Positions 25,448 through 34,137 of a DNA stretch of 64,000 nt are shown piece by piece. The stretch is from Streptomyces sp. NBC_00287. Lineage in GTDB: Bacteria > Actinomycetota > Actinomycetes > Streptomycetales > Streptomycetaceae. The stretch spans positions 9,424,001 to 9,488,000 of the forward strand of contig NZ_CP108053.1 in the NCBI RefSeq assembly GCF_036173105.1. The letters run 5' to 3'. Positions within the stretch are counted from its first letter, which is position 1, and every line of letters begins with the position of its first letter. The position numbers were made by a program, and so were the translations under genes. Below the pieces are notes generated by a model. It was not told where the DNA came from, did no database searches, and saw only the letters and a program-made list of their open reading frames with translations.

Positions 25448-26332
25448 GAGGTCCTAACAGAAGCTGTTGATCATGTGACCTTCGGCTTGGATGGTCGTTG
25501 GTCTGGTCGTGGGAAAGCGACAGTCGCGGCCTTGGATCGTGTCGGATGAACTGTGGTCGCTCATCGAGCCGTTGCTGCCCGAGCCGGGGCCGAAGCTGGT
25601 GGAGGGCCGGCCGCGGGTACCGGACCGGCAGGCCTTGTGCGGGATCCTGTTCGTGCTGCACACCGGCATCCAATGGGAGTACCTCCCACAGGAGTTGGGC
25701 TTCGGCTCGGGCATGACGTGCTGGCGGCGGCTGGCCGCCTGGAACGAGGCCGGCGTGTGGGACGAACTGCACCTGATACTGCTGAAGAAGCTGCGGGTAG
25801 CGAAGAAGCTGGACTGGTCGCGGGCGGTGATCGACTCCTCCCACGTGCGGGCCGCTCGGCGCGGCCCAAAAGCGGCCCCAGCCCGGTCGACCGCGCACGG
25901 CCGGGCAGCAAGCACCACGTCCTCACCGACGCCCAGGGCATCCCGCTCGCGGTGTCCCTGACCGGCGGAAACCGCAACGACGTCACGCAGTTGCTGCCCC
26001 TGCTGGACAAGGTCCCGGCCGTGGCCGGCGTCGTCGGCCGGCCCCGACGCAGACCCGATGCGCTCCTCGCCGACCGCGGCTACGACCACGACAAGTACCG
26101 CCGATTGCTCTGGGCCCGCGGCATCCGTCCGGTCATCGCCGAACGAGGACAGGAACACGGCAGCGGCCTGGGCATGTTCCGCTATGTGGTCGAGCGCACG
26201 ATCGCCTGGCTGCACGGTTTCCGCCGCCTGCGGATCCGCTGGGAACGACGCGACGACATCCACGAAGCCTTCCTCGGCCTCGCCACCTGCCTCATCACCC
26301 ACCGCCACGTCCAACGCCTTTGTTAGGACCTC
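25448..26332 (+). mobile_element. 885-bp IS5-family element, copy 1
   Basis: Terminal inverted repeats begin GAGGTCCTAACA. The flanking 3-bp duplication is TAA (25445-25447 and 26333-26335), fitting the TNA target of the IS427 group. No difference from the copy at 48422-49306 was seen. It separates an ISL3 remnant from a beheaded MFS gene. Confidence 0.92.
25491..26326 (+). CDS. IS5-family transposase, two overlapping frames (copy 1)
   Basis: OrfA (25491-25961): IVSDELWSLIEPLLPEPGPK, then GIQWEYLPQELGFGSGMTCW, then first Asp in RAVIDSSHVRAARRGPK. The catalytic remainder in the other frame, ending at 26326: KHHVLTDAQGIPLAVSLTGG, then DALLADRGYDHDKYRRLLWA (second Asp), then YVVERTIAWLHGFRRLRIRW (Glu). 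The overlap contains CCCAAAAGCGG (about 25864-25874), where ribosomal frameshifting could join them. The presence of a second identical copy argues that the element is active. Confidence 0.85.
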
Positions 26333-26335
26333 TAA

Positions 26336-27172
26336 GCCCGCCTGGAGACGTTCCGTTCGGCCGGCAACGTGGTGGGCCCCGCACTGGCGGGTCTGCTTGT
26401 CGCGGCCTTCGACGAGCGGGTCGTTCTGTTCGCCGACGCTGCGACCTTCGCCGTTTTGGCTCTCGCCCTTCTCCTGCTCGGGGTCCGGCGCGAGCCGGTG
26501 CCTGCCGGCGCGAAGACACGCTGGCTCAGTCAGGTGCGGCAGGGTGTCGGGGTGCTGAGCCGGGACCGGCTGCTGCGGACGGCAATTCTTGCGCTCGCGT
26601 CGGCGATCGTGTTCACCGCGGTGCTGAGCGTGGCACGGGTCTTCTTCATCCGGGAGGACCTCAATGCCTCTGATGCTGGCTACGGCGTGCTTGTCACTGC
26701 CCACACGGTGGGCATGCTCCTGGCCGCCGCCCTGATCGCTTCCAGGATCCCGCTGTACTGGCAGCCGCGGGTCCTCGCTGGCGCCGGAGGGCTGATGGGC
26801 ATGGCCCTGTTCGTCAGCGCGAGCGTGCCGGTGTTCGCGGTGGCACTGGTGGGTTTCGTACTCACCGGCGTGGCGAATTCGCTGCAGGGCCTTGCCATCC
26901 GAAATCTCATCCATGCGCGAGTTCCGGTCGATGTCCGGGGAAGGGCCTTTGATTCTTCGGGGGCAGCGCTCAACGGCGCCAACCTCGCCGGGACCGCTCT
27001 GGGCGGGCCTGTGTCGAGTCTTCTTGGGGGAGCGGTGGCCTTGCAGGTTGCGGGGGCCGGGACTGTAGCAGCGAGTCTCATGGCCTCGCCGGTTCTCCTT
27101 CGCGGATCGGCCCTTGCGAGCGCGCCGCAATCGCCCGGTCCGCCCCAGTCGATCGAACCGGCGAGGGACTGA
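26336..27172 (+). pseudogene. MFS transporter, N-terminally truncated by the IS5 element
   Basis: Reads in frame directly from the IS right flank: ARLETFRSAGNVVGPALAG, then FADAATFAVLALALLLLGVR, then six or so further membrane segments to LRGSALASAPQSPGPP. The first half (about 6 transmembrane helices, start codon and promoter) is absent. An internal ATG at 26369 keeps 267 codons open, but a half transporter is unlikely to work. What lies left of the IS is ISL3 sequence, so the missing part was deleted, not merely separated. Confidence 0.75.
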
Positions 27173-27187
27173 ATTAGCCAGACCTGA

Positions 27188-27922
27188 TTACTCATGGTGG
27201 TGCTGCGTCAGGCAGAGGAGAACTAATCTCCTCTGCCTGACGTCCGGCTGGCCGAGGTGGTCGGCGGCGTAGCGCGCGAGGTCTTGATATCCGGCGTCCG
27301 TCAGCGCGGCGTCGGGCCGAGTGTCGCTGCGACGGTGCCCGTCGGCGTCGAGGTACGTACGGCGGACCCAGTGCGACCGGTCTGTCACCTTGCCCCAGTC
27401 TGGCAGGGCAAGGCGTTCGGGGTTGCGCGGATAGCTGTTGGTATTGCCGGCCGCGAGGGTGGCCATGCTCGGTTGGGCTTGCATGGTCAGCCAACCGGCC
27501 TCGGTCAAGCGCTGGTCGGCATCGAAACAGCACATGTGGAACGAGATGAGGCTCAGCGGCTTGGGGCAGTTGTCGAGCCTCACCGCCGCATGGCACGGGT
27601 GGAGCCACCATGGCTTCGTGCGGGGGCGGGCTTCTGCGACCTGGAACATTTCTGTGCGCAGGTACACGGCAGTTGCGATGTCGGCGTCGGCGTCCGGGTT
27701 GGGAGTGGCCAGGAACCCGCGGAGCTTCAACCGCTGCTCCGCGGCGTGCATGAGCTGGTGGCCCCGCTCCCGGCTGAACTTCGCTTCCTGCTGCAGCAGT
27801 ACGTCGGGGTGGTGCTCGGCGAGGATGTCGAGCGCGAACGCCCGGCGTTCGCCATCGCGGCCGCCGTCTGCCTCGATGTTCCAGACGGCGACGGTGACGG
27901 TGCTGGTGTCCCTCTCAGGCAC
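27188..27922 (-). CDS. Endonuclease/exonuclease/phosphatase (EEP) family protein, C-terminally altered
   Basis: 244 aa from a GTG at 27922 that overlaps the glutamine-synthetase-like stop by 8 nt. EEP signatures: VTVAVWNIEADGG near the N-terminus (metal-binding Asn), DVLLQQEAKF (catalytic Glu) and ATAVYLRTEMF. The usual GDxNS strand reads LAAGNTNSYP, with Asn where the family has Asp. The C-terminal SDH motif is missing: after YQDLARYAADHLGQPD the reading enters a 16-bp perfect inverted repeat (27206-27242). It may therefore be inactive. It is the last gene of the permease/GS-like operon. Confidence 0.7.
   Translation of the reverse strand: MPERDTSTVTVAVWNIEADGGRDGERRAFALDILAEHHPDVLLQQEAKFSRERGHQLMHAAEQRLKLRGFLATPNPDADADIATAVYLRTEMFQVAEARPRTKPWWLHPCHAAVRLDNCPKPLSLISFHMCCFDADQRLTEAGWLTMQAQPSMATLAAGNTNSYPRNPERLALPDWGKVTDRSHWVRRTYLDADGHRRSDTRPDAALTDAGYQDLARYAADHLGQPDVRQRRLVLLCLTQHHHE
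27206..27242. repeat. Perfect 16-bp inverted repeat (hairpin) at the EEP gene end
   Basis: CGTCAGGCAGAGGAGA, then 5-nt loop ACTAA, then its exact complement. It lies between the convergent ends of the MFS fragment and the EEP gene and overlaps the EEP coding end. It could serve as a strong bidirectional terminator or mark a rearrangement endpoint. Confidence 0.8.
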
Positions 27923-29255
27923 GGTCGAACCCCCGTTCGCGTTCGACGTCGGTGACCTGTCTGCGGTGCTCGGTGATCTCGGCCTCGGCCGCGCTGGCGT
28001 AGTGGCGCACCACCCCGGCTCCGAGTGCGCTCGTGGCGAGGCTGCTGCCGTTGAAGTACGCCAGCGCCTCGGCGAGGTCACGTCGGACAGGGGGCGTTTG
28101 CTGGTCTGTGTAGGCGTCGCCTCGGCAGCGCTCGGGCGGTGTCAGCTTCTCGGTGAGGCCGTGTGTCATCGCAGCGAGGGATGCGGCGAGGGCGAGGTAG
28201 GGGTTGGCGTCGGCGCCGGGCAGGCGGATCTCCAGGTGTGTGCCCTCGCCGTGACCGGTGACGCGGATGGCGCATCCACGGTTGTCGTGGCCCCAGTTCA
28301 TATATTGGGGGGCGAAGGAGTGTGCCGTGGCGTACCGCTTGTAGGAGTTGGGATTGGGCGCGTACAGCGGTGCGAGGTGGGGCATTGCGGAGAGCAGTCC
28401 GGCGATGCTGTGCTGCATCGTCTCGGGCAGCGTTTCGCCGGAGCTGGCAGTGAAGGCTGGCGAGCCGCCCTGCCAGAGAGACAGGTGTATGTGCAGCCCG
28501 CTGCCCACGGCGGTGAACGGTGTGGCCATGAAGGTTGCTGTCAGACCATGGCCTCGGGCCAGGTGCCGCACGGTCTGCTTGTAGACGGTGTAGTTGTCGC
28601 ATCCATGAAGTGCCGGTCCGTAGGGGAAGGTGACCTCCACCTGGCCGGGAGCGCCCTCTGTCTTGGTCGCCTCGATGGGCACGCCGGCCTCGGGCAGAGC
28701 CTCTGCGAGGTGCTGGAGGAAATCGCTCAGTGCCGGCGGATGGTCAAGGGCGTAGTCAAGGTTGTGCTGTACCACGGGCTGAAGGCCCTTGCAGAGGACG
28801 AACTCGCTCTCCAGCCCCACACGGACCTCGAAGCCGATCTCTGCCAGCTGATCGAGTTGAGAGCGGAGGATTCGGCGCGGCGCGATCTCCAAGGGCGTGC
28901 CGTCGGGGTGTACGGCGTCGCAGTGCACGAGCGCGACGCCGGGCATGTAGGGCAGGACGCGCAGCGTATCCAGGTCGGCGACGAAGCCGATGTCCTGGAA
29001 GCCGTGGTCCCAGCCTGTGAGGTCGAAGGCACCGAGGGGGTCCATGCGCACGTTGGTGGCCAGGATGTAGGCGCAGGCCTCCGACGCGTTGAGCCCGTTG
29101 TCGATGCGGTCGAGGAAGATCCGGGCGTTGAGCCGCTTGCCCTGGAGGCGTCCCATCATGTCAGGGACGGCCACCATGATCGTGGTGATGTCCGTGCGGT
29201 CCACGGCGGTGCGGAAGTCCTTGGGGGAGAGGAGTCCGGGGATCTGCTTGTTCAT
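27915..29255 (-). CDS. Glutamine-synthetase-like ligase (PuuA/GlnA3 type)
   Basis: 446 aa; the start ATG overlaps the permease stop (TGATG). GS family features: N-terminal beta-grasp to about 110 (VAVPDMMGRLQGKRL), then metal-binding Glu residues in RVGLESEFVL and EATKTEGAPGQVEV, then GSGLHIHLSL (catalytic His), then NSYKRYATAHSFAP and GTHLEIRLPGADANPYLALA. The N-terminal and substrate regions resemble gamma-glutamyl-polyamine or -ethanolamine synthetases more than housekeeping GlnA. Together with the amino-acid/polyamine permease upstream, this suggests glutamylation and breakdown of an imported amine. Confidence 0.85.
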   Translation of the reverse strand: MNKQIPGLLSPKDFRTAVDRTDITTIMVAVPDMMGRLQGKRLNARIFLDRIDNGLNASEACAYILATNVRMDPLGAFDLTGWDHGFQDIGFVADLDTLRVLPYMPGVALVHCDAVHPDGTPLEIAPRRILRSQLDQLAEIGFEVRVGLESEFVLCKGLQPVVQHNLDYALDHPPALSDFLQHLAEALPEAGVPIEATKTEGAPGQVEVTFPYGPALHGCDNYTVYKQTVRHLARGHGLTATFMATPFTAVGSGLHIHLSLWQGGSPAFTASSGETLPETMQHSIAGLLSAMPHLAPLYAPNPNSYKRYATAHSFAPQYMNWGHDNRGCAIRVTGHGEGTHLEIRLPGADANPYLALAASLAAMTHGLTEKLTPPERCRGDAYTDQQTPPVRRDLAEALAYFNGSSLATSALGAGVVRHYASAAEAEITEHRRQVTDVERERGFDRA

Positions 29256-30766
29256 CAGACGACGTCCTCCGCCAGGGCGGTGTGGGTGGCGGTGTTGCCC
29301 AGGGGCGGGATGCGGTAGGCGCGGCGGCCTTGGGTGATCCACAGGATCCAGGCCAGCGTGAGCACGGCGATCAGGGCTACGCCGGCGTAGTTGAACGACG
29401 AGGTGGTGATGGGGGAGACCTGCGGCAGGCAGAACAGGACGGTGACGAAGCCGACCCAGGTCACGGCGGTCCAGCCGATGGGCTTGCTCCACCGGCCGAG
29501 GTTCCACGGTCCGGGCTGGAAGTGGTTCCCCGCGCGCAGTCGTAGGTAGACGGGGATGGCGTAGGCGGGGGTGATGCCGATGACGTTGATCGCTGTGACG
29601 GCGGCGTACGCGGTCGGCGAGTACAGCGACGGTGCCGCCAGGACGAGTGCGACTCCCACCGACAGCCACACGGCGGCCACCGGCGTCTTGGTGCGGGTGC
29701 TGACGCGGCGCCAGGTGGCGGCGAACGGAACGGCCCCGTCTCGGGAGAACGCGAACACCATGCGGGAGGCCGCGGCAGTCTCGGCGTTGCCGCAGAACAG
29801 CTGGGCCGCGATCACGATCAGCAGCAGGGCCTTCGCACCGGACAGGCCGACGACGTCGAGGAATATCTGGGCAGGCGGCACTCCGGTGGCGCTGCTCTGC
29901 GTGCCCGCGTAGTCCTGGATGGTGAACGTGAGCCCGGCCAGCAGGATGAACCCGGCGATCCACGAGACCCAGATCGAGCGGACGATTCCTCTGGGTGCCG
30001 ATGTCTGGGCCTGCGTGGTCTCCTCGGACAGGTGGGAGGAGGCGTCGTAGCCGCAGAACGTGTACTGCGCCAGCAGCAGCCCGAGCGCGGTGACGTACAG
30101 GCCGTTGCTGAAGCCGGTGTCGTTGTTGAACTGGGTGAACACGAAGTCGGCACTCTGGTGATCAGCCGACGCGAGGGTCAGGGCGCCGACGATGACCGCT
30201 ACGCCGACGAGGTGCCACCACACCGAAACCGAGTTCAGGAGGCCGACCAGGCGGACACCGGCCACGTTCAGCAGGGCGTGCAGCAGCAGGATCCCGCAGA
30301 AGATCATCATGGTCTTCTCGGGTGTCGGTGTGAAGCCCCACTGGAGGTTGGCGAACGCACCGACGAACGTGGCGGCGCCGTAGTCAATGCCGGCTATGGC
30401 GCCCAGTAATCCGAGGAGGTTCAGCCAGCCGGTCACCCAGGCCCAGCGGGGCCCGCCGAGCCGGTGCGCCATGTAATAGAGCCCGCCTGAGGTGGGGTAG
30501 GCAGAAGTGACCTCGGCCAGCGACATGCCCAGTAGCAGGACCATCAGTCCGACGCCGAGCCAGCCCCACATGATCACGGCCGGGCCGCCGGTGTTCAGGC
30601 CGAAGCCGTAGAGAGTCATGCAGCCGGACAGGATGCTGATGACGGAAAAGGAGATCGCGAAGTTGCCGAACGGGCCCATGCGGCGCGCCAGTACCGACTG
30701 ATAGCCGAGCCCGGCCAGAACAGCATCGTCATCGTCCAGCCGACGGGCGGCACTTCTCGGAGACAC
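29255..30766 (-). CDS. APC-superfamily amino-acid/polyamine permease
   Basis: 503 aa from a GTG at 30766 with AGAGGAA 8 nt upstream. About 12 transmembrane segments; starts MGPFGNFAISFSVISILSG (TM1) and contains PTSGGLYYMAHRLGGPRWAW, typical of the amino acid-choline/GABA permease (APC) group. Other landmarks are FCGYDASSHLSEETTQAQT and GNAETAAASRMVFAFSRDGA. It is first in a three-gene coupled operon with the GS-like enzyme and an EEP protein, so it probably brings in the GS-like enzyme's substrate. Confidence 0.9.
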   Translation of the reverse strand: MSPRSAARRLDDDDAVLAGLGYQSVLARRMGPFGNFAISFSVISILSGCMTLYGFGLNTGGPAVIMWGWLGVGLMVLLLGMSLAEVTSAYPTSGGLYYMAHRLGGPRWAWVTGWLNLLGLLGAIAGIDYGAATFVGAFANLQWGFTPTPEKTMMIFCGILLLHALLNVAGVRLVGLLNSVSVWWHLVGVAVIVGALTLASADHQSADFVFTQFNNDTGFSNGLYVTALGLLLAQYTFCGYDASSHLSEETTQAQTSAPRGIVRSIWVSWIAGFILLAGLTFTIQDYAGTQSSATGVPPAQIFLDVVGLSGAKALLLIVIAAQLFCGNAETAAASRMVFAFSRDGAVPFAATWRRVSTRTKTPVAAVWLSVGVALVLAAPSLYSPTAYAAVTAINVIGITPAYAIPVYLRLRAGNHFQPGPWNLGRWSKPIGWTAVTWVGFVTVLFCLPQVSPITTSSFNYAGVALIAVLTLAWILWITQGRRAYRIPPLGNTATHTALAEDVV

Positions 30767-30842
30767 CGAAACATTCCTCTGGGTCGAAGGGGGAGGGAGT
30801 GGTGCTGGGATTCGCCTCGCGGCGGGGGTGCTCGACTTGTCA

Positions 30843-31826
30843 TCAGCGGTTCCGCCCCTGCTTCATCGCGTAGTTGCGCGCCCGCACGAAGTCGTCCTGC
30901 CACCACCGGCTTTCGCTGACGTGCTGCCAGGGCGCGGGAGTGGCGAGGGGGCCGATCGCCGTGAACACCTCGGGCGCGCCGGGAAGGCCACAGGCAGTCA
31001 GCGTGTAGGCCAGGTAGTTGAGATCCATCAGCGAGCAGCTGTTCCGGTCGGTGACGTAGGCGAACCATCCGTCTCTCGCCAGCTCGACGTAGTACCGGAC
31101 CTGTTCGTTGGTCCAGAAGCCGAGCGTGCTGGCAACCTGTCCGTTTGCCGTCCGCAACCGGTAGTCCTCGACGTAGGCGTACAAGGGCAGGTTCAGCAGT
31201 ACAGACCCCGGTTTGGCCTGGGAGGCCACCCATCGCGTGAAGTCCACGGCTCCGTTGCCGCGGGCCTGGAGACACTGGAGCATCCGGTGATAGGCCTCCC
31301 GGTTGGGCCAGTCCCGCCGGTCTACTTGCCACAGCAGCGGCCACGGCCCGCGGGGCAGCATCGCCTCCGGCGGATTCGCCCAGTGGTGAACGGAGTGCCA
31401 ATGCTTGTGGTCGACGTCCAACCGGGCGAGGGCCAGCATGCACACCCAGGGCACGGGGTCAGCCGGCCAGCGGCGAGCTGCGTCCTCGCATGCGGCGCGT
31501 GCGGCGCTGACCCTGGGGAGCAGGGTGTGACGGGCTGTTGTGCTGCGGTGAGCGGCCAGAACCCGGTGGGTGAGGACGCGAGCCCGCATCATCAGGGCGT
31601 TGGCGTCTCCGGGATCCTCGGCGCACCAGGCCGCGATGGCGTCACCTTTCGCAGCTCCGGCCGCCAGGACCTGACTGCGGGATGTGCGCAGCGCCCAGGT
31701 GCGGGTGTTGGCGAGCAGGGCCTTGGCGGAGAGCCACCGGTCGAGCTGGAGGTCTTCCAGGGCCAGGCGCAAGTCTTCGTCGTAACCCGCCGGATGCGGG
31801 GTCAGGGCCAGGTCGCTAGCGGCCAT
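30843..31826 (-). CDS. Conserved helical-repeat hypothetical protein
   Basis: 327 aa, all-helical, Trp/Ala/Leu-rich, with TPR-like spacing: LALEDLQLDRWLSAKALLAN, then EDPGDANALMMRARVLTHRV, then DPVPWVCMLALARLDVDHKH, then DRRDWPNREAYHRMLQCLQA. No signal peptide or membrane segment. I know the family only as a Streptomyces hypothetical. It lies 76 bp upstream of the permease on the same strand, and so could be co-transcribed with the permease/GS operon. Confidence 0.7.
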   Translation of the reverse strand: MAASDLALTPHPAGYDEDLRLALEDLQLDRWLSAKALLANTRTWALRTSRSQVLAAGAAKGDAIAAWCAEDPGDANALMMRARVLTHRVLAAHRSTTARHTLLPRVSAARAACEDAARRWPADPVPWVCMLALARLDVDHKHWHSVHHWANPPEAMLPRGPWPLLWQVDRRDWPNREAYHRMLQCLQARGNGAVDFTRWVASQAKPGSVLLNLPLYAYVEDYRLRTANGQVASTLGFWTNEQVRYYVELARDGWFAYVTDRNSCSLMDLNYLAYTLTACGLPGAPEVFTAIGPLATPAPWQHVSESRWWQDDFVRARNYAMKQGRNR

Positions 31827-31990
31827 CAGCGGAAACCCCCAGCTGGTGGGGGACGGCAGCAGGCAGGCGCCGGGGGCTGCCTTGAACGCTTAAGAAGGGC
31901 ATGGGGGCCTCGGTGTGGGGGTTGGAAGACCGCCGGGCGGCAGCCGTGCTCAGACCTTGGGGAGGTAGGCGGCTGCGGCCCGGCGGCCGC
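31827..31990. other. Short intergenic region
   Basis: 164 bp between two leftward genes; no feature recognised. Confidence 0.35.
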
Positions 31991-32542
31991 TCAGGAAGCC
32001 TCGACGGCCAGGCTTGTGGATCCGGTCTCGCTAGGCTGCATCCGGACTCGAACGGTCTTGCCGTTGCCGGACTCGACTGGGAACCAGCTGACCTCGCCGC
32101 CCAGACGCCGCGCGAGCCCAAGGCCCGTCCCGTCGCCGCCGGCGAGGTCATCGTCGAGTCCGTCGTCCCCCGGGCGCGGGTCCGTCACGTCGATGAACAG
32201 CACATCGGCTTCGTCGACGGACAACGTCAGCTCGACGATGCCGATGCCGACGTGCTCCACGGCGTTGCGCACGAGTTCGGTGGTGATCCGTACGGCGGCA
32301 TTCCGGTTGCCGGACCAGGACATCATGCTCAGCCGTGTACGGGCGTGCAGGCGAGCAAGCCTGGGGACGCACGCCTCTATGCGCCAGCTGCGCTTCCACG
32401 ACTGCGGGCGGAGAGGAGCCGGCTGCTCGTCGGCGTCAACCTCTCGACCCTTCTCCGGCTCGGCATTGAGGGCCTGTACCTCAGCTGTGCGTGCACCCGC
32501 CGGGAGGAGGGCGAGAGCGGCGCTCACCATCTGCGCGTTCAT
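31991..32542 (-). CDS. RsbW-like ATP-binding regulator (HATPase_c_2)
   Basis: 183 aa from ATG 32542 (AGAGG 6 nt upstream; an ATG 18 nt earlier is possible). The Bergerat ATP-binding fold is evident: N box TELVRNAVEHVG, G1 region DVLFIDVTDPRPGDDG, G2 region GTGLGLARRLGGEVSW. The N-terminal 60 residues are an extra linker. Such single-domain kinase-like ATPases in Streptomyces act as anti-sigma-factor kinases or partners of regulatory proteins. It is divergent from the helix-turn-helix/TPR regulator at 32812, a common pairing for bald/whi-type (BldB/AbaA-like) regulatory sets. Confidence 0.82.
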   Translation of the reverse strand: MNAQMVSAALALLPAGARTAEVQALNAEPEKGREVDADEQPAPLRPQSWKRSWRIEACVPRLARLHARTRLSMMSWSGNRNAAVRITTELVRNAVEHVGIGIVELTLSVDEADVLFIDVTDPRPGDDGLDDDLAGGDGTGLGLARRLGGEVSWFPVESGNGKTVRVRMQPSETGSTSLAVEAS

Positions 32543-32811
32543 GGGGGACCTCTGTTCCATGATTGTGCTCGCTTGGGCACTCTCTGCGAGGAGTGACGAT
32601 CAGCGTTCACCTGCCTCACGTGGCTTCGCCATGTCCGCAAACGTGTCCTCTCCGACACTTGCGGGCGACGGAAGTGGCCTCGGAGTGTCTTCGAAGTGGC
32701 CTCTGCTCAGGCCTAGTTGCCATCACGGGCGGCAGCGGTATCCCCTTCACGGAGAAGGGGAAGGATCCGCACGACGGCCGCGCGAACGCGGCGCCGCAGA
32801 CTGGGGGCGGA

Positions 32812-34137
32812 ATGAGAAGTGAGCCGAAGACGCTGCTCGCGTGGCTGTGTGATCGGGACAGGCTTCCTTACCGTCGATTCGAGGAGAAGTTCACTGAGAC
32901 CGGTGTCCGGTTGTTCGGGCACGACCCGCATAACCCGACTTGCGGCGAGACGCAGTTCCGGCGCTGGACGGGTGGCAAGCTCGTCACCCTGCCCAGCGCC
33001 GACACCTGTCGCGCTCTCGAAGCCATGTGGCCTGAGTACACGGCAGAGCAGCTGTTCGGGCCGCCGCCGCAGGACGATCCCCAGGCACCCGCGCTAGACC
33101 TGGAAGAGCGAGTTCGAATGACCGCACGTGAAGCCCATGAGGGCGCCGACGCAACCGCAACGGCGTCCGTCTCCGACAACACCATCGACGAACTGCACGA
33201 CCAGGTGGTGAGCCTCGCCCGGCGGTATCACACCCTGCCGGCTGCACTGGCGTACGAAGAAGCCGACAACCTCCGCCGGGAAGTAGAGCGGAAGCGCGAC
33301 AGGACTCAGGTACCGGCCCAGCAACAGCAGTTGATGATATTGAACGGGCAGACCGTCGCCCTCCTGGCCGTCGCTGCCTTCGACCTGGGCTACTTCCCGA
33401 GCGCACGCACCCTCGCTCGCACTGCCGCCGTGTACGGCGAGAGCTCACGATTCGTGCCCTTGCAGGCCTTCGCCGACGGCACCCTGGCCTACATCGCCTA
33501 TCACAGCGGTGATGCGAGCGAAGCCGTCGCCAAGGCCAACCGGGCTCTGACGTATGGCGGTCTCGGCGACGTGGCCCAGCACCGTCTGCACTCCATCCAA
33601 GCCCGCGCCTACGCACACTTGGGCGACGTGGTCTCCGCCCAGCGCGCCATCCATCTTTCCGAGGACGCTGGCCGGGACCGTCGCGATGAGCTGCACGACG
33701 CTGTTGGCGGCGAGTTCGGATTTCCCGGGGAGCGGCTGGCCATGTCCAACAGCACCACGGCCCTGCTCGTGGGCGACGCAGCACAGGCTGAGGCGGATGC
33801 GCGGCGCGCTCTGTCTCTGCTGGCGCAGAGGCCGCAGGATCAGCAGTCCGCCCACGTTCGGGCCGGAGCCGCCGCCGACCTGGCATACGCCCGCCTGCTC
33901 GCCGACGACGTCGATGGCGCGGCGGAAGCACTGAGTCCGGTGTGGGAGGTACCAGCCGATCAGCGCAACACGGGCATCGTCGTGCGGACCGCCCGCATCG
34001 GACGACGCCTGGCACGACCCGCCTACCACGGAGCGCAGCTGCCGACAGAGCTGCGTGAGCGGATCGAGGACTTCACGCGCGTATCCCCGCCGTACCGGCT
34101 CGGCCCGCCTGTGCCCCTGCTGGCGATCGAGGGCTGA
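32812..34137 (+). CDS. DNA-binding/TPR regulatory protein
   Basis: 441 aa from ATG 32812, with GGGGGCGGA directly upstream. The N-terminus (residues 1-75: LLAWLCDRDRLPYRRFEEKF, then LPSADTCRALEAMWPEYTAE) is a short helical module seen in Streptomyces XRE-like/TPR regulators. The rest is TPR-like helical repeats (about 150-420), for example FDLGYFPSARTLARTAAVYG, HSGDASEAVAKANRALTYGG and LGDVVSAQRAIHLSEDAG. It is likely cytoplasmic and regulatory. Its TGA directly touches the stop of the convergent epimerase gene. Confidence 0.75.
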   Translation: MRSEPKTLLAWLCDRDRLPYRRFEEKFTETGVRLFGHDPHNPTCGETQFRRWTGGKLVTLPSADTCRALEAMWPEYTAEQLFGPPPQDDPQAPALDLEERVRMTAREAHEGADATATASVSDNTIDELHDQVVSLARRYHTLPAALAYEEADNLRREVERKRDRTQVPAQQQQLMILNGQTVALLAVAAFDLGYFPSARTLARTAAVYGESSRFVPLQAFADGTLAYIAYHSGDASEAVAKANRALTYGGLGDVAQHRLHSIQARAYAHLGDVVSAQRAIHLSEDAGRDRRDELHDAVGGEFGFPGERLAMSNSTTALLVGDAAQAEADARRALSLLAQRPQDQQSAHVRAGAAADLAYARLLADDVDGAAEALSPVWEVPADQRNTGIVVRTARIGRRLARPAYHGAQLPTELRERIEDFTRVSPPYRLGPPVPLLAIEG

